Source: Bacilli bacterium
GTDB taxonomy: Bacteria; Bacillota_I; Bacilli_A; ML615J-28; CAG-698
Direction: 5' to 3'
Length of the DNA stretch: 8,035 bases
Assembly (NCBI GenBank): GCA_023228385.1
Contig: JALOBF010000066.1
Span: 1-8,035 of the forward strand
Positions 1 through 5,096 of this stretch are shown here, in pieces. The translations under genes and the position numbers were made by a program. The notes beneath the pieces are model-generated. The model made no database searches. It saw nothing but the letters and a program-made list of their open reading frames with translations, and was not told where the DNA came from. Each line of letters opens with the position of its first letter. Within the stretch, counting starts at the first letter, position 1.

Positions 1-19
1 GCCTTTAATATCGGAAATA

Positions 20-27
20 AAGGAGAT
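20..27 (+). promoter_or_regulatory. Ribosome binding site of the ECF ATPase gene
   Basis: AAGGAGAT lies six bases before the ATG at 34. It supports that start even though the reading frame stays open to the left edge of the window. No promoter is visible in the 33 bases upstream, so the gene is probably transcribed from further upstream. Confidence 0.8.
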
Positions 28-33
28 AAAAAG

Positions 34-1644
34 ATGGCGCAACTTGAAATTCGCAACTTAACATTTAAATATCCGAATACCGTTCGCGCTGTATTGGATA
101 ACTTGTCTTTTAAAATAAAAAAAGGCGAATTCGTTGTATTAACCGGAAAGACCGGTACGGGGAAAACGACACTTTTAAATATAATAAAAAAAGAGTTAAC
201 CCCTTATGGCGATATTTCGGGGGATATCTATTACAACGGCCAGTCTTTTGATCAAATTGATAAGCAAAAGACGGTTGCGGAAATCGGTTATGTTTTTCAA
301 AACCCGGAAAGCCAAATTGTTACGGAATATGTTTGGAGCGAACTTGCTTTTGGTTTGGAAAATCTCGGTCTTTCGGCTGATTTAATTCGAAGAAGGGTGG
401 GGGAAACCGCTCAGTTTTTTGGTATCAACCGATGGTTTTTTAAAAAAACAGATCAGTTGTCCGGCGGCGAAAAACAGTTAGTAAATTTGGCGGCGGTTAT
501 TGCCATGCAGCCTAAGCTCTTACTGCTGGATGAGCCGACCGCACGGCTTGACCCGCTTTCGCGAGAAGAATTTTTAATGATTTTAAAAAAAATCAATCAG
601 GAATTAGGAATAACAATTCTTTTGGTTGAACATCAACTGGAAGAAGTCTTTTCAATTTGTGATCGGATAATGGTTTTAACCGCCGGGAAAATCGTTATTG
701 ATGCCCCACCGCGCGCCGCCGGCGAAAAAATACCGGATAATCTTGAGGTGGCATTACCAAGTGCGACTCGGTTTTATCGGGCTATGGGCAACATCGGTCA
801 TTGTCCTTTATCGGTAAAAGAAGGACAGGAATATTTGCGATATCATTTCAATAATGCCGTTTCTTTGCTTCCCGTCAGTTTGCCCGATGAAAAAGCGCCG
901 ATTGTTTATCTGAAAGATCTATGGTTTCGGTATGGTCGGACGGAAGAGGATGTTTTATCCGGTTTGCGTTTTGATATTAAAAAGGGAGAAATCATTACCA
1001 TTTTAGGCGGTAACGGCAGCGGCAAATCAACTTTGTTGAAAATTATTGCCGGAGTTTATCAGCCTTACCGCGGTAAGGTTCATGCGAAAAAAAATCGGAT
1101 AGCGCTTCTGCCGCAAAACCCTGAAGATTTGTTTTTGGGGCCGACGGTTATTGATGATTTGATGATGACTTTTAATATGATTGGGATTAAAGATTACGCA
1201 AAAACAATCGTAAATTGGGCTAAAGAATTGGGGGTTCACTCCTTTTTGAATCGAAATTTCTATGATTTATCGGGAGGAGAACGCCAGAAAGCAGGACTGC
1301 TCAAAGTGCTTATAACCAATGCCGATGTTATTTTACTGGACGAACCGACCAAAGGGCTGGATGAAAAAGAAAAAAAAGAAATGATCGCAATATTAAAAAG
1401 ATTACAAGATAAAGGTATTACCGTTGTTATCGTTACTCACGACATTGAATTTGCGGCTGTTGCTTCCAATCGCTGTGCCTTGTTGTTTGCCGGAGAGATA
1501 ATTGCTGCCGGTGAACCTCACAATTTTTTTTCCGGCAACTGTTTTTATACGACAGCGGCCGCTCGGATTTCGCGGGATTATTATAATAATGCGGTGACGG
1601 TTGAAGATCTTGTGTATTTGGCAACGGAGAACGGCGTGAAATGA
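34..1644 (+). CDS. ECF transporter ATPase with two fused ABC domains (EcfA1-EcfA2 / CbiO type)
   Basis: Cytoplasmic ATP-hydrolysing subunit of an energy-coupling-factor (group II ABC) vitamin or metal importer. The 536-residue protein holds two complete nucleotide-binding domains. Domain 1 has Walker A GKTGTGKTT (38-46), Q-loop Q89, signature LSGGE (142-146), Walker B LLLLDEP (162-168) and switch His200. Domain 2 has Walker A GGNGSGKST (325-333), Q361, signature LSGGE (412-416), Walker B VILLDEP (432-438) and His469. All catalytic motifs are intact in both halves, so both sites look active. Fused double ATPases occur in dedicated ECF modules such as YkoEDC and CbrTUV, whereas shared ECF systems use separate EcfA and EcfA' proteins. 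The gene ends in TGA overlapping the ATG of the next gene, an S component, which indicates translational coupling. The T component is not visible here. The domain call is very secure; the substrate is not shown. Confidence 0.95.
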   Translation: MAQLEIRNLTFKYPNTVRAVLDNLSFKIKKGEFVVLTGKTGTGKTTLLNIIKKELTPYGDISGDIYYNGQSFDQIDKQKTVAEIGYVFQNPESQIVTEYVWSELAFGLENLGLSADLIRRRVGETAQFFGINRWFFKKTDQLSGGEKQLVNLAAVIAMQPKLLLLDEPTARLDPLSREEFLMILKKINQELGITILLVEHQLEEVFSICDRIMVLTAGKIVIDAPPRAAGEKIPDNLEVALPSATRFYRAMGNIGHCPLSVKEGQEYLRYHFNNAVSLLPVSLPDEKAPIVYLKDLWFRYGRTEEDVLSGLRFDIKKGEIITILGGNGSGKSTLLKIIAGVYQPYRGKVHAKKNRIALLPQNPEDLFLGPTVIDDLMMTFNMIGIKDYAKTIVNWAKELGVHSFLNRNFYDLSGGERQKAGLLKVLITNADVILLDEPTKGLDEKEKKEMIAILKRLQDKGITVVIVTHDIEFAAVASNRCALLFAGEIIAAGEPHNFFSGNCFYTTAAARISRDYYNNAVTVEDLVYLATENGVK

Positions 1645-2384
1645 AAAGAAAATTACTAATAAATATTATTATTTTCTTTATTATCTTGATCATTGTTGTT
1701 TTGGGGTTTTTAATATATGTGGCAAAAGAAAAGTATTTATTATTTGTTTTAGGAGCTTTAGTTTTATGTTTTCCCTTTATTTATCGTTTTGAAAAGAAAA
1801 TGATAAAAACCGAAGAAATTGTATTAATATCGGTTATAACGGCAATTACGGTCGTGGGACGGCTTGTTTTTGCCGTCCTTCCGGGATCGCCGGTAACGGC
1901 CATACTGATATTTGCCGCCGGTTTTTTCGGTAAGGAAACCGGATTTATCATTGGCGTTTTAACAACTTTGCTTTCCAATCTGTTTTTGGGTCATGGTCCT
2001 TGGACCGCTTTTCAAATGGCTGCTTGGGGTTTAATCGGCTTTTTATCGGGATTTTTTCGACCAATGCTTTTTCCTAAAGAAAAGGTTCAGACCGACCGGA
2101 TTGATTATCCGATATATCTCCTCAGAAAGGAACGGCGAAATTTATTGATTCTTTCGGTTTGGGGTCTATTATCCGGTATTTTGTTTTCTTTGCTGATGGA
2201 TATATCGACGGTTTATTTTATTTATAAAAAGTTTATCTGGAAACACTATTTAGCGGTCGTCACTGTTGCTTTACCGGTTACTTTGGAATATATGGTTACC
2301 AATGTTATTTTTGTGGTGACTTTTTATCAACCGATGGTTACTATTTTTAGCCGTATTCGTGATAAATATGGAATTGGGATATAA
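1641..2384 (+). CDS. ECF transporter S component, substrate unassigned (CbrT-like)
   Basis: Membrane-embedded substrate-binding subunit that would pair with the ATPase encoded just upstream. The 247-residue protein is strongly hydrophobic. It has two N-terminal helices (about 5-27 and 31-49) followed by a core resembling the ECF riboflavin/cobalamin-type S components. The motif GPWTAFQMAAWGLIGF (119-134) recalls the GPWTPxQMxAWGxxGF stretch I remember from S components predicted to carry cobalamin or related compounds. The start is the ATG in the ATGA overlap with the ATPase stop; CGGAGA at 1625-1630 is a usable ribosome binding site. The two extra N-terminal helices make it longer than a minimal six-helix S component. 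A loop of about 25 charged residues (144-168) splits the core. The assignment as an S component is strong from sequence plus context; cobalamin as substrate is only a guess. Confidence 0.85.
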   Translation: MKRKLLINIIIFFIILIIVVLGFLIYVAKEKYLLFVLGALVLCFPFIYRFEKKMIKTEEIVLISVITAITVVGRLVFAVLPGSPVTAILIFAAGFFGKETGFIIGVLTTLLSNLFLGHGPWTAFQMAAWGLIGFLSGFFRPMLFPKEKVQTDRIDYPIYLLRKERRNLLILSVWGLLSGILFSLLMDISTVYFIYKKFIWKHYLAVVTVALPVTLEYMVTNVIFVVTFYQPMVTIFSRIRDKYGIGI

Positions 2385-2470
2385 GTGTAAAAAATATTTA
2401 TATTTGATACAATTTGTGATATAAATATAAGTGTAAAAAATATTTATATTTGATACAATTTGTGGTATAA
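2379..2470 (+). repeat. 46-bp tandem duplication (two copies, one mismatch)
   Basis: Copy 1 is 2379-2424 and copy 2 is 2425-2470. They are identical except A2419 versus G2465. Copy 1 overlaps the last codons of the S-component gene. Each copy contains the near-palindrome AAATATTTATATTT and a promoter-like pair: TTTATA, then 17 bases, then TATAAA (copy 1) or TATAAT (copy 2), with a TG extension. The duplication therefore doubles the promoter in front of the queT riboswitch. Confidence 0.95.
2397..2425 (+). promoter_or_regulatory. Upstream duplicate promoter of queT
   Basis: In repeat copy 1, TTTATA (2397-2402) stands 17 bases before TATAAA (2420-2425), with TG at 2417-2418 giving an extended -10. 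It is a slightly weaker match than copy 2 because of the TATAAA hexamer. A transcript from here would carry the second repeat copy ahead of the riboswitch. Confidence 0.5.
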
Positions 2471-2471
2471 T
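2443..2471 (+). promoter_or_regulatory. Main promoter of queT
   Basis: In repeat copy 2, TTTATA (2443-2448) stands 17 bases before a perfect TATAAT (2466-2471), preceded by TG at 2463-2464 (extended -10). The predicted transcription start near 2478 falls exactly at the first paired base of the riboswitch, which supports both calls. Confidence 0.75.
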
Positions 2472-2478
2472 ACATAAA

Positions 2479-2526
2479 AAGGTGTTTCCTTGTCTAACCA
2501 TCTTATAAAAAAAATAAAACAAGGGG
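2479..2526 (+). promoter_or_regulatory. preQ1-I-type riboswitch controlling queT translation
   Basis: The stretch folds as a small H-type pseudoknot. P1 pairs AAGGTG (2479-2484) with CATCTT (2499-2504), including one G-U pair. P2 pairs loop bases CCTTG (2488-2492) with CAAGG (2520-2524), across an A-rich linker. The loop segment TAACC (2495-2499) just before the 3' side of P1 and the tail AAAACAAGG match what I recall of the Thermoanaerobacter preQ1-I aptamer, where the C after TAA pairs with the ligand (here C2498). The P2 tail is also the ribosome binding site AAGGGG (2521-2526), seven bases before the queT ATG. Ligand binding should therefore hide it and shut off translation. The downstream gene, a queuosine-precursor transporter, fits a preQ1 sensor. 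The structure is seen in sequence; the ligand is inferred from family and context. Confidence 0.87.
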
Positions 2527-2533
2527 TTTTTAT

Positions 2534-3022
2534 ATGACGATTAAGCGTATTACTAAATTGGCGGTTATTGCCGCTTTATACGTTATACTAACGGTAATCA
2601 ATCCTTTTTCTTATGAAATGGTGCAATTTCGGATATCCGAGGTTTTGCTTCTTTTATGCTTTTATCGTCGCGATTATAGTTATGCCTTGATTATCGGATG
2701 TTTTATTGCTAATATTTTTAGTCCGCTCGGAATTGTTGATGCTTTATTTGGAACATTGGCAACGGCGCTGACGGTTATTTTTATTTCAAAAAGTAAAAAT
2801 ATTGTGATTGCCGCCCTTTATCCGGTTTTGTTTAACGGAGTGATTATTGGGTTGGAGTTGTATTATTTTTTAGAAATGCCTTTATGGGAAGCAATGGTAT
2901 GGGTTGCGTTTGGTGAGTTTGTTGTCGTTACAACCGTCGGAGTTATCATTTTTAAAATTTTGGAAAAAAACGACGGTTTTCTCGATTTTATCGAAGCCAA
3001 CCAAAATCTTCCCCAAGGTTAA
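2534..3022 (+). CDS. queT: QueT-family queuosine precursor (preQ1/preQ0) transporter, ECF S-component-like
   Basis: Small integral membrane protein that takes up a queuosine precursor for tRNA wobble modification. QueT proteins are S components that normally work with a shared ECF ATPase/T module. The 162 residues contain about five or six hydrophobic segments. They carry the family-like motifs QFRISEVLLLL (31-41), NIFSPLGIVDALFGT (60-74) and NGVIIGLELY (101-110), and the length is normal for the family. The ATG at 2534 is set by AAGGGG seven bases upstream, inside the riboswitch. The gene has its own duplicated promoter. The preceding ECF genes encode a dedicated-type double ATPase, so whether QueT uses that ATPase or a shared module elsewhere cannot be told from here. 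Family and context agree well. Confidence 0.92.
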   Translation: MTIKRITKLAVIAALYVILTVINPFSYEMVQFRISEVLLLLCFYRRDYSYALIIGCFIANIFSPLGIVDALFGTLATALTVIFISKSKNIVIAALYPVLFNGVIIGLELYYFLEMPLWEAMVWVAFGEFVVVTTVGVIIFKILEKNDGFLDFIEANQNLPQG

Positions 3023-3065
3023 TGTCCGGAGCCTAAGGGTTATTACTTATTGTTTCGGAAAATAA

Positions 3066-3071
3066 TATAAT
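3066..3071 (+). promoter_or_regulatory. Possible -10 element of the ZIP transporter gene
   Basis: A perfect TATAAT lies 30 bases before the ATG at 3102. The sequence 17 bases upstream (TTACTT, 3043-3048) is a poor -35 match and there is no TG extension, so the promoter call is tentative. A start near 3078 would place the inverted repeat at 3083-3110 at the very beginning of the transcript. Confidence 0.4.
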
Positions 3072-3082
3072 AAATAAATCTG

Positions 3083-3110
3083 CTCTTTCATAATTATTAA
3101 TATGAAAGAG
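3083..3110 (+). promoter_or_regulatory. Perfect 10-bp inverted repeat spanning the ZIP start codon
   Basis: CTCTTTCATA (3083-3092) and TATGAAAGAG (3101-3110) are exact reverse complements separated by eight bases. The right arm contains the ATG and next codons of the ZIP gene, and is followed by ATTTTATTTTT. The element could be an operator, an RNA hairpin hiding the start codon, or a weak terminator for queT read-through. The sequence does not decide between these. Confidence 0.7.
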
Positions 3111-3830
3111 ATTTTATTTTTAAGTATTGCCTGTGTTGTTTTAGGAACCGGATTAGGTGCTTTTCTGGGTATTTTTTGGGGTTTAAAAACAATCGGTAAA
3201 ACAATGGCTTTTACGGGCGGGTTAATGATCGGTATTGTTTTTTTGGACTTATTACCGGAATCATTAGCGTGCGGTAATCTTTTTATCGTAACAATAAGTT
3301 TGTTTATCGGTATTTTTTTTGTTGCTTTGATTTCGGAATTAATTAGTACCAAAGATAATGTTCAGAATCAAAATAAATCAGCACTATTTAAAGTGGGGAT
3401 TGTTTTAATGATTGCTATGGCTTTGCATAACTTTCCCGAAGGTATGGCAATTGGCAGTTCGGGGGCCGTTGATTTTGAATCCGGTTTACTTGTCGCCTTC
3501 ATGATTACTCTTCATGATATCCCCGAAGGCATGGCCATTGCCGCTCCTCTTGTCGCTGGTCATATTAAAAAAACCAAAGTATTTTTTCTGACGATTATAT
3601 CAGGAATTTCAACGATACTGGGGACTTTATTCGGATTATGGGTTGGCCGATTATCTGACTTCGGTCTTGCTTTTTGTTTGGCATCGGCCGGCGGCGCAAT
3701 GTTATATATTGTTTTTGGCGAGCTTATACCGAAAGCAAATCAGGAACTAAAGGATAAAAACAGTGCTTTTATAACAATAATTGGCATAATTGTCGGGATA
3801 ATCTTGTTAAAAATAATAAGGTTGTATTAA
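3102..3830 (+). CDS. ZIP-family divalent metal transporter (ZupT-like)
   Basis: Inner-membrane transporter of the ZIP family, which brings Zn2+ and often Fe2+ or Mn2+ into the cytoplasm. The 242-residue protein has about eight hydrophobic segments and the two hallmark metal-site motifs in central helices, HNFPEG (109-114) and HDIPEG (138-143). It also has DLLPES (49-54) and FGELIP (205-210). Between helices 3 and 4 the cytoplasmic loop (about 82-95) is short and lacks the His-rich stretch of eukaryotic ZIPs. The ATG at 3102 is chosen because the frame is closed upstream by TAA at 3075 and the N-terminal helix starts right away. However, no ribosome binding site is visible and the ATG lies inside an inverted repeat. 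The next in-frame ATG (residue 35) would remove the first helix. Which metal it carries is not shown. Confidence 0.93.
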   Translation: MKEILFLSIACVVLGTGLGAFLGIFWGLKTIGKTMAFTGGLMIGIVFLDLLPESLACGNLFIVTISLFIGIFFVALISELISTKDNVQNQNKSALFKVGIVLMIAMALHNFPEGMAIGSSGAVDFESGLLVAFMITLHDIPEGMAIAAPLVAGHIKKTKVFFLTIISGISTILGTLFGLWVGRLSDFGLAFCLASAGGAMLYIVFGELIPKANQELKDKNSAFITIIGIIVGIILLKIIRLY

Positions 3831-3850
3831 TTTATATTATATGATAAAAT
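3822..3850 (+). promoter_or_regulatory. Probable promoter of the nahK-like gene
   Basis: TTGTAT (3822-3827) stands 17 bases before TAAAAT (3845-3850), which has a TG extension at 3842-3843. It overlaps the last codons of the ZIP gene and gives a leader of about 33 bases. No terminator was seen between the two genes, so read-through is also possible. Confidence 0.5.
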
Positions 3851-3876
3851 ATTATTTACTGAAACACGGGAAAAAC

Positions 3877-3884
3877 AGAGAGGA
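3877..3884 (+). promoter_or_regulatory. Ribosome binding site of the nahK-like gene
   Basis: AGAGAGGA ends five bases before the ATG at 3890 and fixes this start. Confidence 0.75.
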
Positions 3885-3889
3885 ATATA

Positions 3890-4975
3890 ATGCAAAAAAT
3901 ATTTCGCCAATATTCGTTTGGGAATGAAATCAAAAGTATTAATCCTTTTGGGCATGGTCATATTAATAAAACATATTTGGTTGTGACTGGACACGGAGAA
4001 AGATTTATATTACAAAGAATTAATCATGACGTATTTAAAAAGCCTAAAGAAGTTATGAGAAATATAGAATTGGTTACAAAACATATTCGTAATCAAGTGA
4101 AAAATGAGGGGAAAGATCCATCTCGTGCCGCTTTAGAAATTATCCCTACTATTAATAAAAAAACTTATGCCATTGTTGATGATTATTATTGGCGTTGTTA
4201 TCGTTATGTTTTTGGCGCAAGAACATATGAAATTATTGAAAAACCGGAATTGTTTTATGAAGTAGGCAAAGCGGTTGGCGTTTTCCAAAAGCAATTAAAT
4301 GAATTCCCAATTGGAAAATTGCATATTACTATTCCTGATTTCCATAATACCCCGGTTCGATTTAAAAATTTTGTGGAAGCGACTTACATTGATCCTGATA
4401 ACGTGGGACTTAATACCTTTAACGAGGTGAAATTCGTTTTTGATCGTAAAAACATAATGAATGTTATTACCGATATGTTAGATAAAAACGAAATTCCCGA
4501 ACGTGTAACTCATAACGATACCAAATTAAACAATATTATGATTGATGAAAACACCAATAAGGCGATTTGTGTTATTGATTTGGATACGGTGATGCCGGGT
4601 TCGGTCCTTTATGATTTTGGTGATGCTATTCGGGTTGGAGCATCAACCGCAGTGGAAGATGAACCCGATTTATCGAGGGTGCAGCTTGATGTTAGTTTAT
4701 TTGAACTTTTCAGCCGCGGTTTTTTAGAAGAAACTCATCGTTTATTGAATCAAAAAGAAATTGATCATTTGGTTGAAGGGGCCCGCCTTATTACCCTTGA
4801 ATGCGGAATGCGCTTTTTAACTGATTATTTTAAAGGGAATACATATTTTAGTATTAGTTATCCGAAACATAATTTGGTTCGCGCCCGCGCTCAGTTTAAA
4901 TTAGTAGAAGAAATCGAGAAAAATTATAGTAAATTGCAAAATATTATTAAAAATATAATAAATGACCTGGAATAA
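3890..4975 (+). CDS. nahK: N-acetylhexosamine 1-kinase (NahK-like phosphotransferase)
   Basis: Cytoplasmic kinase of the aminoglycoside/choline-kinase fold. NahK phosphorylates GlcNAc or GalNAc at the anomeric C1 using ATP, feeding the sugar-1-phosphates to nucleotide-sugar synthesis or glycolysis. The 361 residues match the usual NahK length (about 360). The N-lobe has a glycine-rich GHGHINKTYLV (21-31) and RFILQRIN (38-45). The catalytic loop is VTHNDTKLNN (206-215) with Asp210 as likely base. The metal-binding segment is VIDLDTVMPG (228-237), followed by YDFGDAIRVGA (241-251) and EDEPDLS (256-262), all very close to the Bifidobacterium NahK sequence as I remember it. It stands alone: no lacto-N-biose phosphorylase, epimerase or uridylyltransferase is nearby, so a salvage role is inferred. 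Related kinases of this fold with other sugar substrates cannot be excluded. Confidence 0.85.
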   Translation: MQKIFRQYSFGNEIKSINPFGHGHINKTYLVVTGHGERFILQRINHDVFKKPKEVMRNIELVTKHIRNQVKNEGKDPSRAALEIIPTINKKTYAIVDDYYWRCYRYVFGARTYEIIEKPELFYEVGKAVGVFQKQLNEFPIGKLHITIPDFHNTPVRFKNFVEATYIDPDNVGLNTFNEVKFVFDRKNIMNVITDMLDKNEIPERVTHNDTKLNNIMIDENTNKAICVIDLDTVMPGSVLYDFGDAIRVGASTAVEDEPDLSRVQLDVSLFELFSRGFLEETHRLLNQKEIDHLVEGARLITLECGMRFLTDYFKGNTYFSISYPKHNLVRARAQFKLVEEIEKNYSKLQNIIKNIINDLE

Positions 4976-4989
4976 AAGGTCTTTTTTTT
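4964..4989 (+). terminator. Intrinsic terminator of the nahK-like gene
   Basis: GACCT (4964-4968) pairs with AGGTC (4977-4981) around an eight-base loop, followed directly by eight T (4982-4989). The stem is only 5 bp and overlaps the stop codon, but the T tract is long and well placed. Confidence 0.7.
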
Positions 4990-5014
4990 ATGATTTGAAA
5001 GATATTTTTAATGC

Positions 5015-5043
5015 TTTTTTCGTTGCGTTTATTGTGTTATAAT
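5015..5043 (+). promoter_or_regulatory. Promoter of the Ig-like surface protein gene
   Basis: A perfect TATAAT (5038-5043) with TG at 5035-5036 (extended -10) is preceded at 17 bases by a weak T-rich -35 (TTTTTT, 5015-5020). The leader of about 47 bases contains the strong ribosome binding site AAGGAG (5083-5088), eight bases before the ATG. Because the upstream gene ends in a terminator, this is likely a single-gene unit. Confidence 0.65.
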
Positions 5044-5096
5044 TGTTTTGGCGTGCATTGATTTTTTGAATTGATAACAATCAAGGAGAAAAAATC

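Noticed and set aside
1..61. Possible tail of an upstream gene (frame 2 open to TAA at 59-61, or frame 3 ending with TAA at 6-8)
   Set aside because: Only a few codons are visible and nothing identifies a protein. It could be the end of an EcfT gene, but that cannot be supported.
1433..1693. Minus-strand open frames inside the ECF genes, queT leader, ZIP and surface-protein genes (e.g. 1027-1239, 1433-1693, 1781-1978, 2271-2522, 3047-3352, 5694-5915)
   Set aside because: Their translations are low-complexity or basic, have no recognisable family and lie opposite well-supported genes. They are antisense shadows.
2379..2470. CRISPR or mobile-element end for the 46-bp repeat
   Set aside because: Direct head-to-tail copies with no spacer, no terminal inverted repeats and no transposase nearby; a simple tandem duplication fits.
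5058..5088. Small hairpin TTGAT-AACA-ATCAA (5071-5084), with an alternative partner TTGATT at 5058, next to the surface-protein ribosome binding site; considered as a riboswitch or thermosensor
   Set aside because: Only 5-6 A/T-rich pairs with no conserved aptamer features; chance is likely in this composition.
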